DNA of 64,000 nucleotides from Desulfobacteraceae bacterium Eth-SRB2 (GTDB lineage Bacteria > Desulfobacterota > Desulfobacteria > Desulfobacterales > UBA11574): positions 178,827-242,826 of the forward strand of contig RPGQ01000037.1 of the NCBI GenBank assembly GCA_004193595.1. The letters run 5' to 3'. Below, in pieces: positions 17,614-26,867 of this stretch. Every line of letters starts with the position of its first letter. Within the stretch, counting starts at the first letter, position 1. A model generated the notes under the pieces. It ran no database searches, was not told the origin of the DNA, and saw nothing but the letters and a program-made list of their open reading frames with translations. The position numbers were made by a program, and so were the translations under genes.

Positions 17614-18108
17614 ATGGTACGATTAAGCAAGAGCGCCGGAATAATGCTGGTTTTGGTCCTCGGATTCTTGGCCCAGTTACTTTTTTCTTTTGCAGACGGT
17701 ATAGACAGCCCGAGCAAAGCGGTTGTTCAATTCAGCAAAGCATATTTTAAGCTCGACAAATCCATGGCCAAAAGAATCTGCAAGAAACGGCCGGCATCTG
17801 TAGATGTCGATGTTGTCGACCAATATATCTTTCTTGCGGCCAAAAAGGCCAAAGAGAGAGGTTTTGACATCAGTTTCATGAAAAATAAGCTTTATGATAT
17901 AGAAACTGAAACAATATCTAAAAAAGATAATGAAGCACAAATCCGGATAACCGGCAAAATAAGAGTTTCCATAAATCCTGTTTACGCAATTGTCGCTAAA
18001 TTATTCAACATCGGGGCAACCCATGAGGTTGATGAAATCATTAATGTTATAAAGGAAGATGGCGGATGGAAGGTTTGTGGCAACCTTTTTTCTTTGCCGG
18101 TAACTTAG
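17614..18108 (+). CDS. Secreted protein of unknown function
   Basis: The 164-residue product has an N-terminal signal or anchor (residues about 9-28, IMLVLVLGFLAQLLFSFADG) and no obvious lipobox. The rest is a small mixed alpha/beta domain ending EDGGWKVCGNLFSLPV, similar in shape to the DUF4878/NTF2-like secreted proteins. I cannot assign a function. A GGGAGGAG site precedes the ATG, 6 nt upstream. It should act in the periplasm. A hairpin repeat follows the gene at 18137-18239. Confidence 0.8.
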   Translation: MVRLSKSAGIMLVLVLGFLAQLLFSFADGIDSPSKAVVQFSKAYFKLDKSMAKRICKKRPASVDVDVVDQYIFLAAKKAKERGFDISFMKNKLYDIETETISKKDNEAQIRITGKIRVSINPVYAIVAKLFNIGATHEVDEIINVIKEDGGWKVCGNLFSLPVT

Positions 18109-18136
18109 TCAGAACATTCAGAACCAAAAGATATTT

Positions 18137-18239
18137 GCCACAAAGGCACAAAAGACATTTTTTTATTTTGATCTTGAAAACCTGGCCCAATAGGCCAGGA
18201 TTCTTTACTTTTTCTTAGTGCCTTTGTGACTTGGTGGCG
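18137..18239. repeat. Inverted repeat of the GCCACAAAGGCAC type
   Basis: The arms GCCACAAAGGCAC (18137-18149) and GTGCCTTTGTG (18219-18229, continuing to TGGTGGC) pair across an inner TGGCC/GGCCA hairpin. It is one of several related hairpin repeats at gene ends in this window (45574-45640, 55823-55882). Confidence 0.7.
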
Positions 18240-18244
18240 AAAAC

Positions 18245-19003
18245 ATGAAGCTTATATATGCTCGTATTCGTAAGAAAGCCCTCCAGATTGTTTCCCGTTA
18301 TCCTTCTCCTGACTTTTATCAAGACCATTTTTTATCAAATGAATTGTCTCGTCAGTATTTTGAAACAAATCCTTTCACTGTTCAATTACGAGCCTTTGTT
18401 GCCAGTAAGTTAAAAGATGACTTTGGACATGGCCTTGATCATGCAGTAAAGGTGGCCGTGGACGCCGGTGCCTTGATGGTCATTGAAAACAAACTTGTGG
18501 GGTCTTCCAATGACTTTATAAATCGCAGAGTCATTATTGTCCAATGTGCTGCTCTTCTCCACGATATCAAACGCAAACAAGAAAATCACGCTGTCAAGGG
18601 AGCTGAATATGCCGGGAAAGTTCTGAAAAAATATCCCTTCGATCCTGACGAAATCGAGGATATTTGCCTGGCCATTCGAAACCATGAAGCCTTCAAAAGT
18701 ACTGAAAAATCAAACTCTCTGGAAGGTTTGCTTGTTTCCGACTGCCTTTATGATGCCGACAAATTTCGGTGGGGGCCTGACAATTTTAGGGATACCGTTT
18801 GGACAATGGCATCATTTCTTAAAATTCCTGTTGTGAAATTTATGGAGCTTTATCCCAATGGCATGGAAAAGATTGCTAAAATAAAGCATACATTCCGTAC
18901 GGGTACCGGGAAAAAATTCGGGCCCCAGTTTATTGATACAGGACTTGCCATCGGTGAAGAATTGTTTGATGTTATTCATAGGGAGTTTGCAGATTTGTTA
19001 TAG
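18245..19003 (+). CDS. HD-domain phosphohydrolase
   Basis: The 252-residue protein carries an HD domain: GHGLDHAVKVA provides the first His, LLHDIK the paired His-Asp, and RNHEAF and DADKF the later ligands. Such enzymes hydrolyse phosphate esters of nucleotides or similar compounds using metal ions. The specific substrate is unknown. It has no signal peptide. It starts right after the hairpin repeat, without a clear Shine-Dalgarno sequence, and lies 24 bp before the next gene. Confidence 0.85.
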   Translation: MKLIYARIRKKALQIVSRYPSPDFYQDHFLSNELSRQYFETNPFTVQLRAFVASKLKDDFGHGLDHAVKVAVDAGALMVIENKLVGSSNDFINRRVIIVQCAALLHDIKRKQENHAVKGAEYAGKVLKKYPFDPDEIEDICLAIRNHEAFKSTEKSNSLEGLLVSDCLYDADKFRWGPDNFRDTVWTMASFLKIPVVKFMELYPNGMEKIAKIKHTFRTGTGKKFGPQFIDTGLAIGEELFDVIHREFADLL

Positions 19004-19027
19004 GCCGCTTGTCTTTGAGGTTGTCTG

Positions 19028-19840
19028 ATGAAAGCAGTATTTCCAGATGGTTATAACTCAAACACAACAGTTTTGCTGTGTATCACATTCATTATTTCGG
19101 CAATTGTAACGATTTTCATATTTAGCACAAACATCCAAGCGGTTGAAAAAAGTTTTCCTTTTTATCCGGGCGAAAAACTGATCTTTCAGCTTAAATGGAC
19201 TCTTGTACCGGCCGGGGAAGGCATTTTGGAAATTCTTCCCATAGAAACCATAAATGGTGTTAACGCATATCACTTTGTTTTGACGGCCAGATCCAATTCA
19301 TTTATCGATTTTTTTTATAAAGTTCGAGATCGAATAGATGCCTATACAGACATTGAAATGACTCACACAATCCTGTATAAAAAAAAACAGCGCGAAGGGA
19401 AAACAAAAAGAAATGTGCTTGTGTACTTCAATTGGAATAATAACAAAGCTCGATATTCCAATATGAAAAATGTCCGAGAACCGATTGATTTACTCAAAGG
19501 ATCTTTCGATCCGTTATCTGCTTTTTATTACATACGTCTTTTTGATCTCAAAGAAAAATTAACCATTGAACGACCGGTAACGGATGGGAAAAAATGTATA
19601 ATCGGACGAGCATTTGTTATAAAAAGAGAAACACTTAAATTGTCAATCGGTACATATGATACATTTCTTATAGAACCCGAGATAGAACATGTGGGCGGTG
19701 TATTTGAGAAAAGCAAAAATGCTAAAATCCAAGTATGGGTTACCGCAGATAAACGGCGAATGCCCGTTAAAATAAAAAGTAAAGTCGTGGTGGGTAGCTT
19801 TGTGGGAGAACTGGTTTCGGCCACGGGTCTCGAAAAATAG
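19028..19840 (+). CDS. DUF3108 outer-envelope protein
   Basis: The 270-residue product has an N-terminal hydrophobic segment (about residues 17-35) acting as signal or anchor. It then shows the DUF3108 pattern: FYPGEKLIFQLKWTLVPAGE, a FDPLSAFYYIR segment and a C-terminal KIQVWVTADKRRMPVKIKSK ending in G-E-L-V. DUF3108 proteins are periplasmic or surface beta-rich proteins; function unknown, but they are common in Desulfobacterota. It lies 24 bp after the HD gene. Confidence 0.85.
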   Translation: MKAVFPDGYNSNTTVLLCITFIISAIVTIFIFSTNIQAVEKSFPFYPGEKLIFQLKWTLVPAGEGILEILPIETINGVNAYHFVLTARSNSFIDFFYKVRDRIDAYTDIEMTHTILYKKKQREGKTKRNVLVYFNWNNNKARYSNMKNVREPIDLLKGSFDPLSAFYYIRLFDLKEKLTIERPVTDGKKCIIGRAFVIKRETLKLSIGTYDTFLIEPEIEHVGGVFEKSKNAKIQVWVTADKRRMPVKIKSKVVVGSFVGELVSATGLEK

Positions 19841-19952
19841 GATTACCACAGTTAATCCATCTTTAAGGAACTCGACCAAACAAAAACCAGATTAAAGCGT
19901 TTGCAGACAGGGGCGTTTTTTTAAAACTATAGAAACTCAGAGATGTAAAATT

Positions 19953-20591
19953 ATGAAAAAAATACTGTTAATTAGCAATAAAGAGGATGATCTCATTGCT
20001 ATTTCCACCTTGTTAGTAAAAAATTTAGTTTCTGATTGTCAGGTGATAACGGCCCAATCCGGTCTCCAAGGAATAGAAAAAGCAAAGAATGAGTCACCCG
20101 GTACGATTTTGATAGATGTTGAAATACCGGGAATGGAAGGATATAAGGTCTGTAACATTCTGAAATCTGATGAAAAGACTGAACAAATTCCGATTATTAT
20201 GATCACGGAGGTCAAATCGGATTCCATAAGTCGTGTTAAAGGATTAGAGGCCGGAGCCGATACTTTTCTGAAAAAACCCTTCGACGAAGTTGAATTAACT
20301 ACTCAGATCAATATGGCATTACGAATCGATGAAGCAGAAAAAGAGAAGGTCAAGCTTAAAGAAAAGCTACAAAAGGCCCGGAAGATGGAGGAAATTGGAA
20401 TTTTGGCAGCTGGTGTTGCACACGAGTTAAACAATGTGCTTTTCCCGATAATCGGGTACTCCGAGATAAGTATGTGCAACCTGCCTGAAGATAGCGGGAT
20501 CAAAGACAACCTTGAAAAAATCCTCCAAGCGGCCGATCGCGCTAAATACCTTGTTCAACAGATTTCCGACTACAGTCATCAGGACGATTAG
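19953..20591 (+). CDS. Response-regulator receiver fused to a histidine-kinase dimerisation domain lacking the ATPase
   Basis: The 212-residue protein starts with a receiver domain: acidic pocket Glu11-Asp12-Asp13, phosphorylation site Asp55 (LIDVEIPG) and Lys107 or Lys108 in LKKPF. A short coiled coil (about 125-148) leads to an HisKA helix, AAGVAHELNNVLFPIIGYSE, with His157. The protein ends right after the second DHp helix (LVQQISDYSHQDD), and the catalytic HATPase domain is absent. The downstream DNA does not continue it in another frame as far as I can read. It may serve as a phosphorelay intermediate or a dominant inhibitor, or it may be a decayed hybrid kinase. Confidence 0.82.
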   Translation: MKKILLISNKEDDLIAISTLLVKNLVSDCQVITAQSGLQGIEKAKNESPGTILIDVEIPGMEGYKVCNILKSDEKTEQIPIIMITEVKSDSISRVKGLEAGADTFLKKPFDEVELTTQINMALRIDEAEKEKVKLKEKLQKARKMEEIGILAAGVAHELNNVLFPIIGYSEISMCNLPEDSGIKDNLEKILQAADRAKYLVQQISDYSHQDD

Positions 20592-20786
20592 AATAGGAAG
20601 TAATGGCAACTAATAATAATCTTTCTAACATCTCAACAAGTTAGTTCGCTTCGGTCATCCCGCTATATAACAGGAGAATGTTGGAATATAGGAACACTGG
20701 AATATTGGGTTCTGGGCCTCCGGCTCGGAGAGTCGAAGGCTCAGAGAGAAAAATGATTGCATTTTGATATTCCAGCTATCAGCGGA

Positions 20787-21428
20787 TCAGGAAGTTTTGC
20801 CTGTAAAATCACACAGATCATAAAGAGGACATGTAGAGCAGCCGGGCTTTCTCGCTTTGCAAACAGCTCTTCCAAAGTAAATAAGTTGCAAACAAAAGTC
20901 ATTCCACTCATTTTTTGGAATGATTTTCATCAGATCAAACTCGATCTTTACGGGATCATGGTTTTCTGTGAACCCGAGTCTTTTGGAAATCCTTGCTACA
21001 TGGGTATCCACAACAATTCCCGGAATACCAAACGCAGCGCCAAGAACCACATTGGCGGTTTTGCGTCCTACCCCGGGAAGTTTAACCAACTCATCCAATG
21101 TTTGCGGCACGTCACCTTTGTATTTTTCTATGAGACTTGCAGAGCATTTTTTGATATTTTTGGTTTTGTTGCGAAAAAAACCTGTGGGTCGAATAAGTTT
21201 TTCAATAGTCTCAGTGGATGCGTGGGAAAAATCCTTGGGAGTTTTCAGTTTGTTGAATAAATCTTTTGTTACGCTGTTGACCTGTTTGTCCGTACACTGA
21301 GCGGACAATATGGTTGCCACAAGCAGTTCAAAAGGGTTCCGGTAACGTAACTGGGTCTTGACATTCGGAAAGGTGGCTTTTAGTATTTTACGAATTATAG
21401 TAATCCGGTCTTTATTTTTTTTCAGCAT
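20787..21428 (-). CDS. nth: Endonuclease III, DNA glycosylase/AP lyase
   Basis: The 213-residue enzyme excises oxidised pyrimidines and cuts the abasic site. It has the helix-hairpin-helix LPGVGRKTANVVLG with catalytic Lys123, the catalytic Asp141 in VDTHVAR, and a C-terminal [4Fe-4S] loop with the spacing C-x6-C-x2-C-x5-C (CKARKPGCSTCPLYDLC). Length and motifs match E. coli Nth. It is transcribed alone on the minus strand, tail-to-tail with the short signalling gene, with a 195-bp gap of repeat-like sequence (TGGAATATAGGAACACTGG) between them. Confidence 0.95.
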   Translation of the reverse strand: MLKKNKDRITIIRKILKATFPNVKTQLRYRNPFELLVATILSAQCTDKQVNSVTKDLFNKLKTPKDFSHASTETIEKLIRPTGFFRNKTKNIKKCSASLIEKYKGDVPQTLDELVKLPGVGRKTANVVLGAAFGIPGIVVDTHVARISKRLGFTENHDPVKIEFDLMKIIPKNEWNDFCLQLIYFGRAVCKARKPGCSTCPLYDLCDFTGKTS

Positions 21429-21495
21429 CTTTTTTTTTCATTATCGACTAAAACGTTAGACGTGTTTTGTATTTATTTTTGAATTTTCGTATAGC

Positions 21496-22491
21496 ATGAA
21501 TTTATCTTCAAGAAAAGTGCGCGCTTTGGGCCTTTGCTCGGGCGGCCTCGACAGTATGCTGTCCGCGCTGGTTTTGCAAAAGCAGGGGATAACCGTTGAA
21601 TGGGTAAGTTTTGAAACACCGTTCTTTTCATCTGAAAAGGCTCGGCGGGCATCAATCCTTACCGGAATACCGTTGTTGGTCAGGAATATAACCCCGGATT
21701 ATCTAAAGATGCTGAAAAATCCTCGTTGCGGTTATGGAAGGTACATGAACCCTTGCATGGACTGTCATGCGTTAATGTTCAGACTGGCCGGTGCAATAAT
21801 GAATAAAAATGCATTGGATTTTCTTTTCAGCGGCGAGGTGCTCGGGCAGCGTCCCATGTCTCAAAATAAGCAGTCTCTTCGTTATGTGGAAAAACAGTCC
21901 GGTTTCGATGGCTACATACTGCGCCCTTTAAGTGCAAAAACCCTGCCCATAACCATACCTGAAAAACAAGGGCTGGTAAACCGGGAGCTGTTGCTGGACA
22001 TTACAGGAAGATCGAGAAGATACCAGATAAAACTTGCTGAAGAATTCGGAATTACGAGCTATCCTTCTCCTGCGGGCGGCTGCCTGCTAACAGACAAAAA
22101 CTATTCGTCTCGGCTAAAGGATCTTTTTGATCACCAGGATTCCTATACAGAAGCAGAACTTCATCTTCTAAAGCATGGGCGACATCTTCGCCTGAACAAA
22201 AACACTAAAATAATTGTTGGGCGAACCCAGAAGGATAATAAAAAGATAGAAAAATATTACGACCCGTCTGTGGACACCCTAATTAAAGTAAAAAATTTTC
22301 CAGGCCCCACCGTTCTTATGCCAACTGGCGGCGGCAAAGAAATGATAATTTTGGCGGCGTCAATATGTGCAGGCTATAGTAAGGCTCCGGATACCGAACC
22401 TGTCGAAGTTGGCGCGGTAACCCCCAAAGGAAATGAAATATTCAAGGTCATGGCTATTCCGCCGGCCCATATCAGGCATTTTTTAATATAG
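21496..22491 (+). CDS. ThiI/MnmA-like PP-loop ATPase fused to an NFACT-R-like domain
   Basis: The 331-residue protein has an N-terminal PP-loop ATP pyrophosphatase, LCSGGLDSML at about 14-23, and a CMDC cysteine pair near residue 92, like enzymes that thiolate tRNA. A second half (about 245-331) reads YYDPSVDTLIKVKNFPGPT and continues with A-S-I-C-A-G-Y-S-K; it resembles the NFACT-R (DUF814) RNA-binding domain. From memory, a ThiI plus NFACT-R fusion has been predicted to act in RNA thiouridylation. No ferredoxin-like or rhodanese domain is present, so sulfur transfer may use an iron-sulfur cluster or an outside donor. Confidence 0.82.
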   Translation: MNLSSRKVRALGLCSGGLDSMLSALVLQKQGITVEWVSFETPFFSSEKARRASILTGIPLLVRNITPDYLKMLKNPRCGYGRYMNPCMDCHALMFRLAGAIMNKNALDFLFSGEVLGQRPMSQNKQSLRYVEKQSGFDGYILRPLSAKTLPITIPEKQGLVNRELLLDITGRSRRYQIKLAEEFGITSYPSPAGGCLLTDKNYSSRLKDLFDHQDSYTEAELHLLKHGRHLRLNKNTKIIVGRTQKDNKKIEKYYDPSVDTLIKVKNFPGPTVLMPTGGGKEMIILAASICAGYSKAPDTEPVEVGAVTPKGNEIFKVMAIPPAHIRHFLI

Positions 22492-22525
22492 CACCTTGCT
22501 CGAATTACACTCGACGCTGAGCGGC

Positions 22526-23587
22526 TCATTTGCACGTCGAAGATCTCGGTATTGAATTTGCTCTGAGTTGACCACAGGCAGCGGAAATATCCTGGCCTTT
22601 GCTGTAACGTATAATGGCTGTATAATTGTTTTTATTAAGGATTTCTTTGAAGTTAAGAATTGCGGATTCTTCAGGCCGGTTAAACTCGCTCCCTTCATAT
22701 TCATTAAAGGGGATCAGATTTATTTTTGCACGTATGGGTCTCAGCAACTTAACCAGACGTTTTGCATCTTTTATAGAATCGTTTATCCCTTTTATAAGAA
22801 TATATTCGAAAGTGATTCTACGTCGGGGCAATAAAGGATATCCGGCACATGCATCGAGCAGTTTTTCCAGAGGATATCTCCGGTTTATGGGCATCAGCAT
22901 ATTACGGGTCTTGTTATCTGTAGCGTTTAAGGATATTGCCAGATTAACGGATGTATCACGTCCCAGGTTAGAAAGCTTTGGAACCAGACCCGCTGTAGAC
23001 AAGGTCAACCTGCGGCTTGAAAATCCAAGTCCGTAATTGCTGTTTGTAATGGTATTGATGGCGCTGACCACGTTGCTGTAATTTGCCAGCGGTTCACCCA
23101 TTCCCATGAGCACAATGTTGGTAAGACGCTTTGGACCGTCAAGACATTTTGAAACGTCGCGCACCTGGGCAATAATTTCACCTTTTGTGAGATTTCGCAC
23201 CAAGCCGCCTCTGGCGGTAAGGCAAAATCTGCACCCCTGTGCGCAGCCTACCTGAGTTGATATGCAAAGCGTAAAATGATCTTTTTCAGGAATCAGTACA
23301 CTTTCGACATATTTTCCGTCGTTGAGTTTAAAAAGATATTTTTTGGAACCATCTTGTGATATCTCGATTCGTTCCTTTTCAAGACGGGCAATAGAAAAAT
23401 GGCGTGAAAGGAGTTTTCGGATTTCTTTGCCCACATCGGTCATTATATCGAAAGTGTCTGTCTGGCGGAGATAGATCCACTTCAGGATCTGAGCCGCACG
23501 ATAAGGCTCAAGCCCCTTGCTTTGGAGCCATAAAACAAGCTGGTCATTTGTGAGCTCTTTAATGTCTGTTTTATTTGATCTTGACAT
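22526..23587 (-). CDS. rlmN: Dual-specificity 23S rRNA/tRNA adenine-C2 methyltransferase
   Basis: This 353-residue radical-SAM enzyme methylates A2503 of 23S rRNA and A37 of some tRNAs. The radical-SAM cluster is CAQGCRFC (Cys115, Cys119, Cys122); the catalytic C-terminal cysteine is in ISAACGQLR near residue 340. Also present are GMGEPLANY and SLNATDNKTRNMLMPINRRY, as expected. The start is at the ATG at 23587. It is divergent from ffh by about 56 bp. Confidence 0.95.
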   Translation of the reverse strand: MSRSNKTDIKELTNDQLVLWLQSKGLEPYRAAQILKWIYLRQTDTFDIMTDVGKEIRKLLSRHFSIARLEKERIEISQDGSKKYLFKLNDGKYVESVLIPEKDHFTLCISTQVGCAQGCRFCLTARGGLVRNLTKGEIIAQVRDVSKCLDGPKRLTNIVLMGMGEPLANYSNVVSAINTITNSNYGLGFSSRRLTLSTAGLVPKLSNLGRDTSVNLAISLNATDNKTRNMLMPINRRYPLEKLLDACAGYPLLPRRRITFEYILIKGINDSIKDAKRLVKLLRPIRAKINLIPFNEYEGSEFNRPEESAILNFKEILNKNNYTAIIRYSKGQDISAACGQLRANSIPRSSTCK

Positions 23588-23643
23588 AATATTATTTTAC
23601 TATTATTCTCAAAGATTTCAATAAAAACTTTATGGGTGTTTTT

Positions 23644-24975
23644 ATGTTTGACAATCTCAGCGACAGGCTTAATTCCGTATTTAAAAAGCTCAAAGGGCAC
23701 GGCAAATTAACAGAAAAAAACATCGAGGAGGGATTAAAAGAAGTCCGGATGGCTCTCCTTGAGGCGGATGTCCATTACAAAGTCGCAAAAAAATTTATTG
23801 GTGATATCAAGAAGCGGGCCCTGGGTCAGGAAGTTATGGCAAGCCTGACGCCAGGTCAGCAGGTTATAAAAATAGTTGACCAAGAATTGACGGACCTGAT
23901 GGGGGGCCGTCTCGAAGATTTGAACCTGTCGGGTTCTCATCCGGTATCGCTAATGCTGGTGGGTTTGCAGGGATCCGGCAAAACCACAACAGCCGGTAAA
24001 CTTGCCGTTTATTTGAGAAAAAAGGGAAGGAAGCCTTACCTTGTTCCTGCGGATATTTATCGTCCTGCTGCTATTGATCAGCTAAATAAGCTGGGTGACC
24101 AGCTTGCCGTTCCGGTATTTCCATCCAACCCGGAAAAGGATCCGGTTAAGATCTGCCGGGAAGCAAGAACAGCAGCACATAAAGAACTGTGTGATACGCT
24201 GGTTATAGACACCGCAGGGCGGTTGCATATAGACGAAGAGTTAATGAATGAGCTTTGCCGTATCAAGGATGCGGTTAAGCCGTCTGACATTCTTCTTGTG
24301 GCGGATGCCATGACAGGCCAGGACGCTGTCAATATCGCCGAATCGTTTAATAATGTCCTTAATATTGGCGGTGTTATTCTCACAAAAATGGACGGTGATG
24401 CCCGCGGCGGAGCAGCGTTATCCATAAAATCGGTAACAGATAAACCCATAAAATTTATTGGTGTCGGTGAAAAGCTGAGTGACCTGGAACCTTTTCATCC
24501 GGATAGGGTGTCCTCAAGGATACTGGGAATGGGTGATGTCCTTACCATGATCGAAAAGGCACAGACAGTCTTTGACGAAAAGAAAACGGTTGAACTGGAA
24601 AAAAGGCTAAGAAAAAACGAATTTACTTTAGAAGATTTTCGTGATCAGATGGTTCAGATAAGGAAAATGGGCTCTATGTCCGAACTTATCAATATGATTC
24701 CCGGTATGGGTAAAAATAAACATCTGAAAAATCTCGAGGTTGACGAAAATGAATTTATTAAGATAGAAGCAATCATAAATTCAATGACGCCTCAGGAACG
24801 ACGGCAACACACCTTAATAAAAGGGAGTCGTCGCAAAAGGATTGCCAAAGGAAGCGGAACTAGTGTACAGGATATAAATAATTTGCTTAAAAATTATACT
24901 CAAGTTGTGAAAATGATGAAAAAAATCAACAAGGGTGGGATGCGAGGAATAGGTCAGGGCATGCTGTCCTTTTGA
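23644..24975 (+). CDS. ffh: Signal recognition particle GTPase
   Basis: The 443-residue protein delivers membrane-protein ribosome complexes to the translocon. I chose the ATG at 23644 (MFDNLSDRLNSVFKKL), the standard Ffh N-terminus, preceded by GGGTG; an ATG at 23632 would add four residues. The GTPase motifs are G1 GLQGSGKTT, G3 DTAGR and G4 TKMDGDARGG; the C-terminal M domain (LEDFRDQMVQIRKMGS and MIPGMGK) binds SRP RNA. It heads the ffh-rpsP-khpA-rimM-trmD-rplS cluster. Confidence 0.96.
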   Translation: MFDNLSDRLNSVFKKLKGHGKLTEKNIEEGLKEVRMALLEADVHYKVAKKFIGDIKKRALGQEVMASLTPGQQVIKIVDQELTDLMGGRLEDLNLSGSHPVSLMLVGLQGSGKTTTAGKLAVYLRKKGRKPYLVPADIYRPAAIDQLNKLGDQLAVPVFPSNPEKDPVKICREARTAAHKELCDTLVIDTAGRLHIDEELMNELCRIKDAVKPSDILLVADAMTGQDAVNIAESFNNVLNIGGVILTKMDGDARGGAALSIKSVTDKPIKFIGVGEKLSDLEPFHPDRVSSRILGMGDVLTMIEKAQTVFDEKKTVELEKRLRKNEFTLEDFRDQMVQIRKMGSMSELINMIPGMGKNKHLKNLEVDENEFIKIEAIINSMTPQERRQHTLIKGSRRKRIAKGSGTSVQDINNLLKNYTQVVKMMKKINKGGMRGIGQGMLSF

Positions 24976-24987
24976 AGGAGATCTAAT

Positions 24988-25242
24988 ATGTCAGTTAAAA
25001 TCAGATTGGCCAGACACGGAGCAAAGAAAAAACCTTTTTATCGAATTGTTATTGCAGACAGTGAATCACCTCGGGACGGCAAATTCCTTGAAAACGTAGG
25101 AACATATAATCCGCTGGTAGATCCTGTACAGGTGTCATTGAAGCAAGATCGGATTAAGTACTGGATCGATCAGGGGGCCATCCCTACAGACACGGTTAAA
25201 AGTCTTTTGAAGAAAGAAGGTCTTTTTGCGAGTTTCACATAG
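24988..25242 (+). CDS. rpsP: 30S ribosomal protein S16
   Basis: This 84-residue protein has the full S16 sequence pattern ([20 protein letters not shown], then [13 protein letters not shown] and [19 protein letters not shown]). An AAGGAG site precedes the ATG. It follows ffh by 12 bp and precedes the KH-domain gene, in an arrangement widely conserved in bacteria. Confidence 0.97.
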   Translation: MSVKIRLARHGAKKKPFYRIVIADSESPRDGKFLENVGTYNPLVDPVQVSLKQDRIKYWIDQGAIPTDTVKSLLKKEGLFASFT

Positions 25243-25286
25243 TATCTTTACCTTACTTCTCAACAGCCAAGAAAGGAGATGGAGCT

Positions 25287-25517
25287 ATGAAAGAGCTGAT
25301 CGACTACATTGCCAAGGCGCTGGTTGATAACCCGGAGCAAGTTGAGGTTTCTGAGGTAGAGGGTAACCGGACTTCGGTATTAGAGCTTAAAGTGGCTAAA
25401 GAGGATCTGGGAAAGGTTATCGGAAAGCAGGGCCGGACGGCGAGGGCTATGCGTACTATATTGAGTGCCGCTTCTGCTAAATTAAAAAAGCGGTCGGTTC
25501 TTGAGATTTTAGAATAG
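25287..25517 (+). CDS. khpA: KH-domain RNA-binding protein KhpA
   Basis: The 76-residue product has a single KH domain with the [18 protein letters not shown] sequence (GxxG loop). KhpA/YlqC proteins bind RNA with KhpB and affect cell-division proteins in Gram-positive bacteria; the role here is unknown. An AGGAG site precedes the ATG. Its position between rpsP and rimM is typical. Confidence 0.92.
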   Translation: MKELIDYIAKALVDNPEQVEVSEVEGNRTSVLELKVAKEDLGKVIGKQGRTARAMRTILSAASAKLKKRSVLEILE

Positions 25518-25518
25518 T

Positions 25519-26043
25519 ATGGTGGAAAAAAATGGGTTTGTCCCTGTTGGAAAGATCGTTGGTGCCCATGGTCTAAAAGGAAACATTAAGGTCTATTCCT
25601 ACACTGAATCCTTGTCCGTTTTCAAACCAGGCCGTTTAATCCTTTTAATCAATCCCAAAGGATTTGAAAAAAGCTATAAAATAAAATGGGTTAAACCTCA
25701 CGGCCAGCTCATCCTTTTATCACTGAAAGGTGTAGAGAACAGAAATTCGGTTGAAACCCTTATGGGTTCCGTGTTTTTTATTGAAAGGGCCAATCTTCCT
25801 GAACTCGAAGACGGATCATACTACTGGGTTGATATTATCGGAATTTCAGTTTTTACAACCCATGATGAGTGTATCGGCCTCGTTGAATCGATAATACCCA
25901 CGGGAAGCAACGACGTCTTTGTTGTAAGAAACCCGAATAAAGCTCATGATAATGAAACACTGATTCCTGCAATTGAGTCGGTGATTTTGGAAATCGATCT
26001 TAAGCGTAAAACAATGCGGGTGGATCTACCGGAAGGATTATGA
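25519..26043 (+). CDS. rimM: Ribosome maturation factor RimM
   Basis: The 174-residue protein assists 30S assembly and binds S19. It has the N-terminal VGKIVGAHGLKGNIKVYSYT motif and the PRC-barrel part with DGSYYWVDIIGISV and DVFVV. It begins 2 nt after the stop codon of the KH gene (translational coupling) and lies before trmD, as in most bacteria. Confidence 0.95.
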   Translation: MVEKNGFVPVGKIVGAHGLKGNIKVYSYTESLSVFKPGRLILLINPKGFEKSYKIKWVKPHGQLILLSLKGVENRNSVETLMGSVFFIERANLPELEDGSYYWVDIIGISVFTTHDECIGLVESIIPTGSNDVFVVRNPNKAHDNETLIPAIESVILEIDLKRKTMRVDLPEGL

Positions 26044-26078
26044 AACCTAAAACCTGCATTTAGGTGAAGGTTAACCGT

Positions 26079-26867
26079 ATGAATTTCATAGTCCTGACTA
26101 TTTTCCCGGAAATGTTTAATCCTTTTTGGGAACATGGGATTATTAAACGGGCGATCGGTCGAAACAAGATTTCGGCATCGGCCATCAATATCAGAGATTT
26201 TGCAGAAGGGAAACACCGTACAACCGATGACAGGCCGTACGGCGGGGGCTGTGGAATGATTATGAAGCCTGAACCGATGGCCGGTGCTATCCGGGCTGCA
26301 AGAAAAAAAGCCCCTTTGGCCAAAAGGATTCTGCTGACACCTCAGGGGCGGCGTTTTGATCAGGGCATGGCCCGAGAACTCGCATCATTAAATGGTATTA
26401 TTTTTGTTTGCGGCCGTTATGAAGGGGTGGATGAACGTATTTGCCACCATTTGATCGATGATGAAGTTTCCATCGGTGATTATGTCCTGACAGGGGGTGA
26501 ACTGGCAGCCATGGTTATTATCGATGCGCTAACCAGGCTGATTCCCGGTGTGCTCGGCGGCAAAGACTCTGCGGAAAAAGATTCGTTTTCGGGAAGTGTT
26601 CTAAAATATGCACAATATACGAGGCCCAGAACATTTGAAGGTGTCGATGTACCGGAAGTTCTGTTATCGGGCAATCACAAAGAAATTGAAAAAACGAGGC
26701 TTGAATCATCTCTGATACGAACGTTTCTGAAAAAGCGAGATTTGCTTGAAAACAGAGGCTTGAGCATAGAGGAGATAAAAATTCTGAAAAAGTGGTGCCG
26801 CGATATTGAAAAACTCATATATGACCAATCTATACGTGGCCCTGACGCATTATCCGGTGGTCAATAA
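26079..26867 (+). CDS. trmD: tRNA (guanine37-N1)-methyltransferase
   Basis: The 262-residue SPOUT enzyme makes m1G37. The start is ATG 26079 (MNFIVLTIFPEMF), not an upstream GTG at 26064. Signature parts: RTTDDRPYGGGCGMIMKPEP, GRYEGVDERICHHLIDDEVS, GDYVLTGGELAAMVIIDAL with the knotted S-adenosylmethionine site, and the C-terminal QYTRPRTFEGVDVPEVLLSG. The next gene overlaps its 3' end by 47 bp. Confidence 0.96.
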   Translation: MNFIVLTIFPEMFNPFWEHGIIKRAIGRNKISASAINIRDFAEGKHRTTDDRPYGGGCGMIMKPEPMAGAIRAARKKAPLAKRILLTPQGRRFDQGMARELASLNGIIFVCGRYEGVDERICHHLIDDEVSIGDYVLTGGELAAMVIIDALTRLIPGVLGGKDSAEKDSFSGSVLKYAQYTRPRTFEGVDVPEVLLSGNHKEIEKTRLESSLIRTFLKKRDLLENRGLSIEEIKILKKWCRDIEKLIYDQSIRGPDALSGGQ

